A DNA stretch of 64,000 nucleotides from Mucilaginibacter limnophilus (GTDB taxonomy: Bacteria; Bacteroidota; Bacteroidia; Sphingobacteriales; Sphingobacteriaceae). Positions 7,767 through 17,437 of the stretch are shown here, in pieces. Made by a program: the position numbers and the translations under genes. Where the stretch lies: contig NZ_SACK01000001.1 in NCBI RefSeq assembly GCF_004005815.1, positions 868,001 to 932,000 of the forward strand, read 5' to 3'. Position 1 is the first letter of the stretch; the number at the start of each line of letters is the position of its first letter. The notes beneath the pieces are model-generated. The model did not search any database. It saw nothing but the letters and a program-made list of their open reading frames with translations, and was not told where the DNA came from.

Positions 7767-8747
7767 TTATCGTTTGGATGTTACAAGAAAGAAGCCTGCA
7801 GCTAAACCGGCCAGTAAACCTGCGGCAATATATTTACGGTGTGCTTTAGGTTCGCCCGGAATGCCCCAGCCGCCATGTATGCTCATGCCGTAATCAACAG
7901 TATTAAATAAATTTCCGTTGGTTGAAGTGATAGGCTCAGCCGACTTAAAATATCGCCTAATAAAACCTGCGGTTAGTTTGGCAGTAAGCCCCGGAAATAA
8001 CGAGTAGATGGTTTTTATAATAGGAGTGAAGCTACCTACGCTTAATGATGCTTTAGGGTTTTTAACAACCTTAACCATTGCTTGTGCCAGCCGCTCGGGT
8101 GAATAAACAGGCGGGGCTGGCCTTAAGTATTTGCCTGTATAATTGCCTGCATGCTGTATGCCTGGGGTATCCAGAAAAGCAGGGTAGAGGTCGCAGACAT
8201 GAATATCAGGCCAGTTGGAAAGCTCACCACGCAATGCTTCCGAAAATCCGCGCAAACCAAACTTACTTGCTGAATAGCCGGCACTATAAGGCAGCGGCAC
8301 AAATCCGCCTATAGAAATGTTGTTAATAATTAAGCCATGCTTTTGTTCCTTGAAAATTGGAAGTACGGCATGTGCCCCGTTCATGTAGCCAAGCAGATTG
8401 GTTTTTACAATCTGTTCATGTACTTCCATCGGCGTAACGTCAAAGTCGCCGCCGGCAAGTACGCCCGCGTTATTTATCCAGATATCAAGCCGTTTAGTGC
8501 TGTTGCTGGCCGTGTTGGCCAGGTTCATCATTGCTTTCGGATCGGTAACGTCTGTTATAACCGGAAGAACCTTTGCGCCAAGCCCCACACATTCGGCGGC
8601 AACTTCATTCAGTGCCTCGGCATTTCGTGCGGCCAGTACAAGCGCAGGCCGGTATGGCGCAAACTCTAATGCAGCAGCACGGCCGGCGCCGCTTGACGAA
8701 CCGGTGATTACTATAGTTTTGCCTGTTATAGTCTCGTGGTATTTCAT
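7767..8747 (-). CDS. SDR family oxidoreductase with C-terminal membrane anchor
   Basis: 326 residues of a classical short-chain dehydrogenase/reductase: nucleotide-binding TGSSSGAG at 15-22, NNAG at 92-95, and catalytic Ser145, Tyr158 and Lys162 (YSASK). About 60 residues beyond the usual core end in a single hydrophobic helix (about 306-321, AAGLLAGLAAGFFLV) followed by TSKR, so the enzyme is probably tail-anchored to the inner membrane with its active site in the cytoplasm. Same-strand spacing of 3 nt to the FAD/Rieske gene suggests one transcript and one pathway, perhaps oxidation of a lipophilic alcohol. Substrate unknown. Confidence 0.88.
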   Translation of the reverse strand: MKYHETITGKTIVITGSSSGAGRAAALEFAPYRPALVLAARNAEALNEVAAECVGLGAKVLPVITDVTDPKAMMNLANTASNSTKRLDIWINNAGVLAGGDFDVTPMEVHEQIVKTNLLGYMNGAHAVLPIFKEQKHGLIINNISIGGFVPLPYSAGYSASKFGLRGFSEALRGELSNWPDIHVCDLYPAFLDTPGIQHAGNYTGKYLRPAPPVYSPERLAQAMVKVVKNPKASLSVGSFTPIIKTIYSLFPGLTAKLTAGFIRRYFKSAEPITSTNGNLFNTVDYGMSIHGGWGIPGEPKAHRKYIAAGLLAGLAAGFFLVTSKR

Positions 8748-8836
8748 AGGAAATGTTTTTACAGTAACCTATGGGTTGGGGGCTATGTTTTAATTAATAA
8801 GCGTTATTTTTTTCTTTAAGCGAGATAGTGATTGAT

Positions 8837-9652
8837 TCACCAGCCTTTTATGGCGCCGCCTTTAAATGCTTTTAAAGCCGCTTGTTCTACTTCGGCCGAT
8901 TGATAAGCCTGCACAAATTTCTTTACTTTCTCTTCGTTCTTATTGTCTTCCCGGGCTACAATGTTATTTACATACGGTGAGCTTTTGTCTTCTACAAAGA
9001 TGCCGTCGCGTTGCGCGTTAAGGCCGATTGGTGTAGAGAAAGTGGCATTTATAACCGCTATGGTAACGTCCCGGTCGTCAAGCGCGCGGGGTAGTTGTGG
9101 AGCTTCCATTTCCAGTATGCGTATGTTTTTAGGGTTGGCAGCAACATCAGCCAGGGTAGGGAACATACCCACGCCATCTTTCAACTTGATAATACCTGCC
9201 TGCTGCATCAACAGTAATGCGCGGCCGCTATTTGTCGGGTCGTTTGGAATAACAATGGTGTTCCCGCTTTTTAACTCGTTAAGATTTTTAATTTTTTTAG
9301 AATATCCTGCTAACGGATAAACAAATGTATTACCAACTATAGCCAGCTTGTAGCCGCGTTGTTTGGCTTGCACATCAAGATAAGGCTTGTTTTGAAACGC
9401 ATTAATATCGATATCGCCCTGGCTTAGCGCCTCGTTAGGAATAACATAATCGTTAAAGCTCACAAGTTCTACATCCAGGCCATATTTTTCTTTGGCGACT
9501 TTCTTAGCAGCTTCGGCTATCTCATATTCCGGACCGGACATAATGCCGACAGTAATATGGTTAGGATCGCTACTTTTCTTTTTGCCGCCGCAGCTTGTAA
9601 TGGTTAATCCAAGTAATACTATAGTTATAATATATGTTATCTTTTTTTGCAT
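8837..9652 (-). CDS. metQ: Methionine ABC transporter substrate-binding lipoprotein MetQ
   Basis: 271-residue NlpA/MetQ family lipoprotein, with signal MQKKITYIIT...TSC lipidated at Cys21. Family traits include ITVGIMSGPEYEI at the mature start, the SYVNNIV-like segment (SPYVNNIVARED), and a GW C-terminus. The start at 9652 is chosen because the lipoprotein signal begins there; a longer frame to 9736 would bury the signal behind 28 extra residues and overlap metI. Binds D/L-methionine or a related amino acid and delivers it to MetI/MetN. Last gene of a solA-metN-metI-metQ run, 10 nt after metI. Confidence 0.93.
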   Translation of the reverse strand: MQKKITYIITIVLLGLTITSCGGKKKSSDPNHITVGIMSGPEYEIAEAAKKVAKEKYGLDVELVSFNDYVIPNEALSQGDIDINAFQNKPYLDVQAKQRGYKLAIVGNTFVYPLAGYSKKIKNLNELKSGNTIVIPNDPTNSGRALLLMQQAGIIKLKDGVGMFPTLADVAANPKNIRILEMEAPQLPRALDDRDVTIAVINATFSTPIGLNAQRDGIFVEDKSSPYVNNIVAREDNKNEEKVKKFVQAYQSAEVEQAALKAFKGGAIKGW

Positions 9653-9662
9653 GGGCGCAAAG

Positions 9663-10325
9663 TTACGCGGGTTTGCGGTGATCAACCTTCTTTGAAATGT
9701 AATTTCCTGTAAATTGAATAATAAATACCAGTGCAACCAACAGCACCAGTACTGAGTTCATAACCAAAACATTATAACCGACATAGCCGTATTGATAACC
9801 GATCTGCCCCAAGCCTCCCGCGCCAACCGCGCCACCCATAGCCGAGTATCCAACCAAGGTAATCAATGTTATAGTAGCACTGTTTATAATAGAAGGCAAA
9901 GCTTCAGGCAACAATACCTTACGAATAATCTGCCATGGTGTAGCGCCCATTGCTCTTGCTGCTTCAATTAAGCCATGTGGAATTTCAAGCAAGCTGTTCT
10001 CAATCATCCTGGCAATAAACGGCGCCGCACCAATACTCAACGGCACTATTGCTGCCTTTACGCCTATTGATGTGCCAACAACAGCCCGGGTGAACGGTAT
10101 CATCCAAACAATTAATATAATAAATGGTATTGATCGAAAGATGTTAACTATAATAGATACCGCCTGGTTGAACGGGCGGTTCTGTAAAATTTCACCTTTT
10201 CGGGTCATAAATAACAATACACCTGCAGGAAGGCCTATAATAAAGCCGAACAAGCCTGAGGCAAGGGTCATTAATATGGTTTCAAGCAAGCCCTGAACCA
10301 ATAGGGATATCATGGTATCAGACAT
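9663..10325 (-). CDS. metI: Methionine ABC transporter permease MetI
   Basis: 220-residue integral membrane permease with about five transmembrane helices. The cytoplasmic EAA loop [20 protein letters not shown] is almost the MetI consensus and docks onto the MetN ATPase. Its start overlaps the end of metN by 8 nt, a sign of translational coupling, and metQ begins 10 nt beyond its stop. Function is uptake of methionine or a methionine-like substrate across the inner membrane. Confidence 0.95.
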   Translation of the reverse strand: MSDTMISLLVQGLLETILMTLASGLFGFIIGLPAGVLLFMTRKGEILQNRPFNQAVSIIVNIFRSIPFIILIVWMIPFTRAVVGTSIGVKAAIVPLSIGAAPFIARMIENSLLEIPHGLIEAARAMGATPWQIIRKVLLPEALPSIINSATITLITLVGYSAMGGAVGAGGLGQIGYQYGYVGYNVLVMNSVLVLLVALVFIIQFTGNYISKKVDHRKPA

Positions 10326-11349
10326 AGCCTAAAATTTGTGTTTTAATCAACTTACTTTCAAAAAATGTGATGACCTTTTCAACGTCATCAGTGTTACTGT
10401 AAACCTCAATTAGCATTACACCAAATTTTACGCTACCTGCGTATTCCATACGCGCGCTGATGATATTACAGTCGATGCCAAACACCCTGGCGGTTTCTGA
10501 CAACACCGGATCATTAACAGAATGACCTGAAAATTCAAGCTTTAAAAGCGGATGTTTACCCGGCGCAGGCGCATCTGTTAAACGTTCTTTGAAGTCTTCG
10601 GGTAATTCAATATCCAATGCCGAAGCGATGAAATTTTTAGTAAGATCAGTTTTTGGATGTGAAAAGATATCAGCCACCGTGCCTTGTTCAATAAGCTTTC
10701 CGTTGCTGATTACGGCAACTTCATCGCAAATCGATTTAACCACATGCATTTCGTGTGTTATCAGTAAGATGGTAATATCCATCCGGCGGTTAATATCTTT
10801 CAGTAATTTCAAAATTGAACCTGTAGTTTCAGGGTCAAGGGCGCTGGTGGCTTCGTCGCAAAGCAAAACCTTTGGATTGTTAGCCAGCGTACGAGCTATG
10901 GCCACACGCTGTTTTTGTCCGCCCGAAAGGCTGCTTGGGTAATCGTGTTGTTTATCCTGTAAACCAACTAAAGTCAGCAGGTCGGTTACTCTTTTATTAA
11001 TTTCAGCTTTTGGCGTATTGCTTAACTCCAACGGCAATGCAATGTTATCAAATACAGTGCGAGACGATAACAAATTAAAATGCTGAAATATCATACCTAT
11101 CTGCCGGCGCGCTTCCGCAAGCTGTCCCGCTGAAAGGCTTAGCATATCCTGTCCGTCAACCACTACCATACCTGATGTGGGCTTCTCCAAAAGATTAACA
11201 CAGCGTATCAGGGTGCTTTTGCCGGCTCCTGAAGCTCCTATTACACCAAATATCTTTCCTTTCTCAACCGATAGCGATACATCAGCCAAAGCTGTAAAAT
11301 CGCGGTTCTTTTTACGGAATGTTTTGGTAATATTTTTTAGTTCGATCAT
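10318..11349 (-). CDS. metN: Methionine ABC transporter ATP-binding protein MetN
   Basis: 343 residues. The ABC ATPase domain has Walker [10 protein letters not shown] at 38-46, signature LSGGQKQR, Walker [13 protein letters not shown] and the switch His in LLITHE. A C-terminal NIL regulatory domain (about 265-340) in MetN proteins binds methionine and inhibits transport when the cytoplasmic pool is full. It is 13 nt downstream of the oxidase gene and overlaps metI by 8 nt. No SAM riboswitch is recognisable upstream of the operon, so control probably rests on the NIL domain or an unseen regulator. Confidence 0.95.
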   Translation of the reverse strand: MIELKNITKTFRKKNRDFTALADVSLSVEKGKIFGVIGASGAGKSTLIRCVNLLEKPTSGMVVVDGQDMLSLSAGQLAEARRQIGMIFQHFNLLSSRTVFDNIALPLELSNTPKAEINKRVTDLLTLVGLQDKQHDYPSSLSGGQKQRVAIARTLANNPKVLLCDEATSALDPETTGSILKLLKDINRRMDITILLITHEMHVVKSICDEVAVISNGKLIEQGTVADIFSHPKTDLTKNFIASALDIELPEDFKERLTDAPAPGKHPLLKLEFSGHSVNDPVLSETARVFGIDCNIISARMEYAGSVKFGVMLIEVYSNTDDVEKVITFFESKLIKTQILGYV

Positions 11350-11362
11350 TAACTCATTATAG

Positions 11363-12496
11363 TTATAAAAACCTGTTCACGCTAAAAATATCAATATTCA
11401 GTTCAGGTTTACTATCCAGCGCCAGCTGACTTAACAGCTTACCGGTAATGCTTGCAAATTTAAAACCATGGCCCGTACAAGGGCTGGCAATAATAATATT
11501 TTTATGAGCCGGGTGATAGTCGATAACGAAACGCTCGTCAGGTGTGTTGGTGTACATGCACACGGCACCGTAATTGAACTCTGGTTTCAGGTTGAAATAC
11601 TCTTTAACTACATCTTGCATGGCCTCTACTTCCTCATCGCTAATGTTCCGGTTCAAAGTGTGCGGAGTAGTGGGCTCGCCAACATGATGATGTGCCACTT
11701 TTATTCCGTCACCCAGATCAGGGAAGCCATAGAACATCTTTTTTGGGGCATATTCCCAAATGTAAACGGGCAGGTTTTGTGGTGCAAATATATCCGCCTG
11801 ATGCACATTGTTTGTTTTAAACCAGTACAACACCTGCCGTTCAACAGATAAGGGCAGGTTAAGGTCGGGCAGAAATTCACTTATCCAGGCACCTGTTGAA
11901 ATAATTGCTTTATTAGCACTGTATGTAGCATTACCGGTTACAACCTCTACCATGTCAGTACCCGCAGTAACAGCAAGCACTTTTTCACTTGTGTGTATCT
12001 TTGCTCCATTGGCAGTCGCTAACTCCAGATGAACCTTAACACATTCTTCAGGAAACAAAATACCTGCGTTTTTCTCCAGTACACCAACAGTATCCTTATT
12101 AGGTTTTAAAGCCGGAAATCGTTTGCTTATTTCATGATTGCTTAAATACTCATAAGGAATATCATGCGTACGAGCGCTTAGTTCAGCACCTTTAATTACG
12201 CCTGCATCAGGGCTGCCAAGCATTAGTCCACCGGTTTTTAAAAACAGTTGCTTACCTGAATTTTTTTCTACCTCATCCCAAAGCTCGTACGCTTTTTTAA
12301 TGAATGGTACATACAGCGGGTCTTCGTGGTAGGCTTGCCTGGTAATACGACTTTGGCCGTGAGAAGAGCCTTGTGCGTGCGGGGGCTCAAACTGATCGAT
12401 ACCGCATACACGCTTACCCGTTTTTGATAAATGATACAAAGCCGAGCTGCCTGCCGCACCTAAACCCAATACCATTACATCAAACGTGTTGTTCAT
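11363..12496 (-). CDS. solA: SolA/monomeric sarcosine oxidase family flavoprotein
   Basis: 377 residues of the MSOX/MTOX family, oxidising secondary amines such as sarcosine or N-methyl amino acids to imine plus H2O2. The dinucleotide motif GLGAAG is at 11-16, the following FAD region includes [11 protein letters not shown] at 40-50, and Cys313 in [12 protein letters not shown] is the residue that covalently holds FAD in this family. No signal peptide, so cytoplasmic. It is the first gene of an operon with metN, metI and metQ, which hints that the transporter supplies its substrate. L-pipecolate or N-methyltryptophan activity is also possible within the family. Confidence 0.88.
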   Translation of the reverse strand: MNNTFDVMVLGLGAAGSSALYHLSKTGKRVCGIDQFEPPHAQGSSHGQSRITRQAYHEDPLYVPFIKKAYELWDEVEKNSGKQLFLKTGGLMLGSPDAGVIKGAELSARTHDIPYEYLSNHEISKRFPALKPNKDTVGVLEKNAGILFPEECVKVHLELATANGAKIHTSEKVLAVTAGTDMVEVVTGNATYSANKAIISTGAWISEFLPDLNLPLSVERQVLYWFKTNNVHQADIFAPQNLPVYIWEYAPKKMFYGFPDLGDGIKVAHHHVGEPTTPHTLNRNISDEEVEAMQDVVKEYFNLKPEFNYGAVCMYTNTPDERFVIDYHPAHKNIIIASPCTGHGFKFASITGKLLSQLALDSKPELNIDIFSVNRFL

Positions 12497-12738
12497 TGTT
12501 TTTTGAGATTAGGCTAAATTATGAGAAATATTATAATCGGTATGTAAATAACAATGTGGTGATAAATTATGATTATTAAATTAATAGATTTTATAACTGC
12601 ATGAAGCGTTGTTAATCAATATATTGCTATTGGTATTTAAGTATTTCTTGCTTTAACGTTTTAAGATAAAAGCCAAAAATGGTATGTAATAAATAATACT
12701 TGTATTTTTATTTGTCTTTCCTGCTAAACTTATAAACC

Positions 12739-14763
12739 ATGCTTAACCGTGCTTGTTTAACAACAGTTTTATTTTTTATATGCCGATTTGGATTTGCTCA
12801 GGCGCCTGATACCGTTGCCGGTGGCACAATCCGCAGGCAGATAGCGCAGTTTGTTGAGCAGCAGGGAAAGGTAAAATATATTTCGCAGGGTGTAATAAGC
12901 CATGATGGAAGGCTCGTGGCTTGGGCAGCCGATGGCCCTGAAGGTAACAGTACACATGGTATTTATTTTGCGCCTGTGAATAACCGGGCTAAAGTAACAA
13001 GGGTAACGGCTGCTACAGGCGGCGAATATTATTATGAAACCGAGCCTGAATTTTCACCGGATGGCAAACTGATCGCTTTTCTTTCAGATAAAGAAGACGG
13101 GCAAAATCAGATATATATCGCAAATACTTCGGGCACACAAATCCCTGCAAAAAAACTAAGCGCTTTTAAAGGTTATGTATCGCACCTTAAGTGGTCGCCT
13201 GATGGTAAATATATAAGTGTATTGTATGTGGAAGACGCCAGCCGCGAACCATCGCCAATGGCTGCCACCGGGCGCAAGGTTGGGCTGATCGATTCGGCAG
13301 TAAACCGGGATATACAGCGTATAGCAATAGTGAACGCACAAACCGGCGAAACAAAACAGGTTAGCCCTACCGACTTATATGTTTTTGAATACGACTGGTC
13401 GGCCGATAGCAAAAATCTGGCATACACCGCTTCGCAGCCTCCGGGCGACGATAACTGGTACATTGCACAATTATATCGTCAGGATTTATCCTCGGCACAA
13501 GCCACATTAGTATATAAACCTGAGTGGCAGATTGCTTTGCCAAAATGGTCGCCTGATGGTAAGCGGATAGGTTTTATTGAAGGCCTGATGAGCGACCAGG
13601 GTGGTACAGGCGGCGAGATTTTTACAGTAGCTGCTAATGGTAAAGGCCGCCCCTACAATCTAACCCCTGATCGTAAATCTACACCAGGATGGTTTAAGTG
13701 GATGCGCGACGGATCCATCCTCATGACAGAATTTACCGGGGGTTCGGTAGCTATTAGTACACTAAACCCTAACACAAAAGCAACTAAAAGGCTATGGACG
13801 GCCGATGCATCAATAGGGGCAACTTCAACTTCGTTAAGCTTGTCGGTAAGTGATGTTAAGGGCGGGCCGGTACTTGCTTTTGTTTCGCATGGCTGGTCAA
13901 CCTTGCCTGAGGTATGGGTAGGCGCCGTAAATAAATTAAAGCCGTTCACCAGTTTAAATACTGAAGCAAAATTGCCTATGCCGCAATCAAAGAATATCAC
14001 GTGGGATAATGAAGGGTATAATGTACAGGGATGGCTATTATTTCCAAAGGATTACAACCCAAATAAAACTTACCCGATGCTGGTGACTGTACATGGCGGC
14101 CCTGCATGGATAGCTACGCCAACCTGGATGGCGCCCGATTTCAACACCACCGTTTATACACAAATGGGCTATTTTGTTTTCTTTCCAAACGCGCGTGGCG
14201 GTTATGGGCAGGGTGAAGCATTTACACGCGCCAACCGCCGCGACTGGGGTTTTGGCGACCTGCGGGACATTGTTGCCGGCGTTGATGCGGTAGCTTCGCA
14301 ATATAAAATTGATACGAACAGGGTAGGAATGCTGGGTTGGAGTTATGGCGGTTCGCAAGCCATGTTTGCCGGTACGCAAACCAATAAATTTAAGGCGGTG
14401 GTAGCTGGTGCAGGTTCGGCCGACTGGCTAAGTTATTACGGACAGAACTCAATAGACAAATGGATGCGCTCATACTTCGGCGCTTCACCTTATGATGATC
14501 CGGCAGCTTACGCAAAGGTTTCGGCAATCACCTACATTAAAAAAACAAAAACACCTGCTTTAATACTGGTAGGCGAACGCGATGGTGAATCACCTGCGCC
14601 GCAGTCTTTCCAATACTGGCATGCGCTTAAAGAATTAGGAGTACCCACACAACTAATGGTTTATGCAGACGAAGGCCACAGCTTTTATAAGCAGGAGGAT
14701 ATGATAGATGTTACCACCCGCACTATCGAGTGGTTCAATACACACATGCCGGCTGCTAAGTAA
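12739..14763 (+). CDS. S9 family prolyl oligopeptidase-type serine peptidase
   Basis: 674 residues with a Sec signal (cut near FAQ, about 20). Residues 50-400 form a PD40/TolB-like beta-propeller (repeated WSPDGK and FSPDGK motifs), and residues 460-674 an alpha/beta-hydrolase of the DPP IV/acylaminoacyl-peptidase type. The nucleophile Ser535 lies in GWSYGGS, with Asp615 (GERDGES) and His647 (DEGHSF) completing the triad. Periplasmic cleavage of peptides at the N-terminus is expected. The stop abuts the stop of the convergent gene with no base between them. Confidence 0.93.
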   Translation: MLNRACLTTVLFFICRFGFAQAPDTVAGGTIRRQIAQFVEQQGKVKYISQGVISHDGRLVAWAADGPEGNSTHGIYFAPVNNRAKVTRVTAATGGEYYYETEPEFSPDGKLIAFLSDKEDGQNQIYIANTSGTQIPAKKLSAFKGYVSHLKWSPDGKYISVLYVEDASREPSPMAATGRKVGLIDSAVNRDIQRIAIVNAQTGETKQVSPTDLYVFEYDWSADSKNLAYTASQPPGDDNWYIAQLYRQDLSSAQATLVYKPEWQIALPKWSPDGKRIGFIEGLMSDQGGTGGEIFTVAANGKGRPYNLTPDRKSTPGWFKWMRDGSILMTEFTGGSVAISTLNPNTKATKRLWTADASIGATSTSLSLSVSDVKGGPVLAFVSHGWSTLPEVWVGAVNKLKPFTSLNTEAKLPMPQSKNITWDNEGYNVQGWLLFPKDYNPNKTYPMLVTVHGGPAWIATPTWMAPDFNTTVYTQMGYFVFFPNARGGYGQGEAFTRANRRDWGFGDLRDIVAGVDAVASQYKIDTNRVGMLGWSYGGSQAMFAGTQTNKFKAVVAGAGSADWLSYYGQNSIDKWMRSYFGASPYDDPAAYAKVSAITYIKKTKTPALILVGERDGESPAPQSFQYWHALKELGVPTQLMVYADEGHSFYKQEDMIDVTTRTIEWFNTHMPAAK

Positions 14764-16299
14764 TTATGCTGCCGGTTTACTTTCCTTAATACTACGTGCT
14801 TTTGGTTGTTTGGTGGCGGTAAACTTGGTTTCAATCCATACGGCAAAGTCAAAAAACTTTAATATCTGCATTTCAAATTTATCGTTCAATACAGCGTTTA
14901 TTGAGGGCTGAAGTTTTTTTAATAACAGTTTATTTTTCACCACGCTGTTCCGGTTTGGGTGTAGCATTACTGTTTTAAAGATCAGTTTCTCAGTTTTCAA
15001 TGTTTCCGTTTTATACTTTGCCGAACGCTTATACGACCTAATCTCATACTGCAGGTATTCGTTGTTACCCATTTCATAGTGAGCAAGTATGGCTAATAAA
15101 CGTGCTGCTTTATAAATAGGAAAGTGCGGATTTGATTTTTCGAGCAAGGTGATCTTATTCAGGTATTTCAGCGATTTCTCCCATTCATTTAAACCGAAAT
15201 GCGCGGCTGCCATGTAAAATAAAAGCTCACAATGTTTTTCGTAATCAACTATAATAGTTTCTTTTATGATGTCAGCAGGTAACTCTTTTATATAGTTAAG
15301 CGCTTCTTTATATTTTTTTTCAGCATTAAATAAGGTAAGCCTGAAGGTGATGGCTGTTTTGGTAGCCTGCAAGTTAAACTGTTCGGTATGGCTGCTGCGT
15401 ATCAATCCGCCTACTTTGTTTATGTAGAATTCAATCCTGTCGTACGCCTTTATAGTACGCAGGCTATCCATAATTCCTTCCAGGGCCGAAAGGTAATCGT
15501 ACGGCGGATCCCCAAGTATATGGATATTGATCTCAAAAAGTTCATTTAACTCCGAGAAAGTCTTAAGAGCTGATTTATAATCACCTATACTGGTAAAGAA
15601 AAACGACTGAAACAACAGGTGCAGCTTTTTCGACTCAAAGTTATGCGCCACTTTATTAGTCACTAAGCTTAGCTCACTCAACAGCAGGTCGTTCAGCTGT
15701 TTTTTATGATGTTCTGACAATGATCGTCCGATATTGATCAGCCTGAACTTTAACAGTTCATATAATGAATGGTGTTCATGTATCTGGAATTGCGACTTTA
15801 ACAGGTTACGCGCTTTCATCTGCATTTCTATCATCGCCTCTTCAGTGACCTCCCGGAAGTTAAGGTCGGCAAATACATTCAGTTCGGCACGATACGCAAG
15901 GTACTCCAGGTAATAGTTTTGCGATGCTTCAGCAAGCTTTTTGGCTTTGTGCAGCTCCTTCATGCCTTCTTTTATTAACGAGCGATCAAGCAATACCTTT
16001 GCCCGCATAAAAGTTTGCATTTGCTGAAACAGGCTGTCTTTATCAATTCGCAGCTGTATCAGGCAATCGGTAATAACGCGCATCAGGTATTTGGCTGTCG
16101 TGTCAAAAGATGTTTCCGGGTTGGTTTTTCCGAACTTTTGTTCCAGCAACTCCATGTCTCTAAGCGGAGTCTGGTCGATAAGATCAAACAACAGCAGATA
16201 AGCCCTGCTTACCGATTGCTTTTTGCAATACAGTTTCAGGTAACGTTTCTCGGCCGAAGACAAGGTTTTAACCAATCGTACAACGTCATTTTTTATCAT
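14764..16299 (-). CDS. Hypothetical helical-repeat protein
   Basis: 511 residues that I do not recognise beyond a type common in Sphingobacteria. No signal peptide or membrane segment. The protein is Leu/Lys/Glu-rich, with repeated helix pairs reading like degenerate TPRs (for example around KALNYIKELPADI and EKSLKYLNKITLLEKSN), and starts with a conserved-looking segment, VRLVKTLSSAEKRYLKLYCK. A scaffold or regulatory role is possible. It is transcribed toward the S9 peptidase gene and its stop codon touches that gene's stop. No catalytic motif seen. Confidence 0.7.
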   Translation of the reverse strand: MIKNDVVRLVKTLSSAEKRYLKLYCKKQSVSRAYLLLFDLIDQTPLRDMELLEQKFGKTNPETSFDTTAKYLMRVITDCLIQLRIDKDSLFQQMQTFMRAKVLLDRSLIKEGMKELHKAKKLAEASQNYYLEYLAYRAELNVFADLNFREVTEEAMIEMQMKARNLLKSQFQIHEHHSLYELLKFRLINIGRSLSEHHKKQLNDLLLSELSLVTNKVAHNFESKKLHLLFQSFFFTSIGDYKSALKTFSELNELFEINIHILGDPPYDYLSALEGIMDSLRTIKAYDRIEFYINKVGGLIRSSHTEQFNLQATKTAITFRLTLFNAEKKYKEALNYIKELPADIIKETIIVDYEKHCELLFYMAAAHFGLNEWEKSLKYLNKITLLEKSNPHFPIYKAARLLAILAHYEMGNNEYLQYEIRSYKRSAKYKTETLKTEKLIFKTVMLHPNRNSVVKNKLLLKKLQPSINAVLNDKFEMQILKFFDFAVWIETKFTATKQPKARSIKESKPAA

Positions 16300-16446
16300 G
16301 GCGAACAGGTGATTATATCATCAGTTTTATTTTAGTTTTATATGAAACTGATTATTAGGTTTTTATAATTTGATTTTTGTAAATGTAATCATTTTAAGAT
16401 TATATTTTTTAATGAAAAATGGTAATGCGTAAATTTTTACTGCCTA

Positions 16447-16454
16447 TATATTTG
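16447..16454 (+). promoter_or_regulatory. Candidate -7 box for the rbsK operon
   Basis: TATATTTG matches the Bacteroidota -7 consensus TAnnTTTG exactly, 38 nt before the rbsK start in an otherwise AT-rich 193-nt intergenic region. No clear -33 TTTG at the right distance. A dyad ATCAGTTT/AAACTGAT (16320-16327, 16345-16352) lies further upstream. Confidence 0.45.
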
Positions 16455-16492
16455 ACTAAACCCAATACAAAACCCCTTTCTCGTCTTTTTTA

Positions 16493-17419
16493 ATGGAATC
16501 AAAGAAGATTGCTGTCATTGGCAGCACTAACATGGATATGGTTGTAAAAACCACACATCTGCCTGTTCCGGGTGAAACGGTGCTTGGCGGCTCCTTTTTT
16601 ATGAACCCGGGTGGTAAAGGCGCTAATCAGGCTGTAGCAGTAGCACGCCTTGGCGGCGACGCGACCTTTGTTACCAAGATAGGTACCGATGTGTTTGGAA
16701 AGCAATCGTCGCAATTGTTTGATGAAGAGGGAATTAATACCTCGTGTATTTTATCTGACCATACATCGCCATCAGGAGTAGCATTGATAATGGTTGATCA
16801 GGCAGGAGAGAACAGTATTGTGGTAGCATCTGGCGCAAACGCCAACTTAATGCCGGGCGACGTTGATGCATGTCTGCAAAAAATTGGTGATATAGATATC
16901 ATTCTGTTACAGTTAGAAATACCTATTGAAACAGTAGATTTTGTTACCAAATACGCGGCTGAAAGAGATATAAAAGTAATAGTAAACCCGGCGCCGGCTA
17001 ATGCGCTTTCACCAGCGTTACTCAAACGCATTGATATTATTACCCCGAATTCAAAAGAAGCGGAAATGCTTTCCGGTATCGAGGTGAAAAATATAGAGGA
17101 TGCCAAACAAGCCGCGTTGGTACTGCATGAAAAAGGGGTTAAAGATGTAATTGTTACCCTTGGTTCGAAAGGCGCTTTAGTGTTAACTGATAATGAGTTT
17201 ACACTTATACCAGCGCATAAGGTAGATACGGTTGATACTACGGCTGCAGGTGATGTATTTAATGGCGCACTTGCTGTTGCTATAGCCGAAGGCCAGGAGA
17301 TAATTCCCGCCGTTGAATTTGCCTGTTTCGCAGCGTCGCTGTCGGTTACCAAACTGGGGGCACAATCCTCAATACCATATCGTAACGAGTTGATAGTAAA
17401 AAAGATATCGATATTATAA
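16493..17419 (+). CDS. rbsK: Ribokinase
   Basis: 308 residues of the PfkB sugar-kinase family, phosphorylating ribose at O5. Signature 1 is NPGGKGANQ at 38-46 and signature 2 is DTTAAGDVFNGAL, with catalytic base Asp254. The start STNMDMVVK and the GGKGANQ/DTTAAGD pairing are typical of ribokinase more than of fructokinase. First gene of a same-strand run of eleven genes. It sits 18 nt before a sugar/nucleoside permease and shares the operon with a nucleoside hydrolase, a coherent ribose-salvage set. Confidence 0.92.
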   Translation: MESKKIAVIGSTNMDMVVKTTHLPVPGETVLGGSFFMNPGGKGANQAVAVARLGGDATFVTKIGTDVFGKQSSQLFDEEGINTSCILSDHTSPSGVALIMVDQAGENSIVVASGANANLMPGDVDACLQKIGDIDIILLQLEIPIETVDFVTKYAAERDIKVIVNPAPANALSPALLKRIDIITPNSKEAEMLSGIEVKNIEDAKQAALVLHEKGVKDVIVTLGSKGALVLTDNEFTLIPAHKVDTVDTTAAGDVFNGALAVAIAEGQEIIPAVEFACFAASLSVTKLGAQSSIPYRNELIVKKISIL

Positions 17420-17437
17420 ATTAAACTACATACTTAA

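Noticed and set aside
8398..8793. 131-codon plus-strand frame over the SDR gene
   Set aside because: Shadow of a well-supported SDR gene, Ala/Ser/Ile mix without motifs.
9653..9736. Longer metQ reading frame
   Set aside because: It would bury the lipoprotein signal and overlap metI; ATG 9652 begins a normal signal peptide.
12497..12738. SAM or other riboswitch upstream of solA-metNIQ
   Set aside because: The 242-nt region is AT-rich and shows no conserved riboswitch core, strong stem set or T-box on either strand.
16320..16352. Dyad ATCAGTTT/AAACTGAT between the divergent genes as an operator
   Set aside because: 8-bp arms with a 17-nt loop in very AT-rich DNA can occur by chance; no second copy found.
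16798..17352. 184-codon minus-strand frame over rbsK
   Set aside because: Antisense shadow of ribokinase; Ser/Ala/Ile-rich composition and no homology cue.
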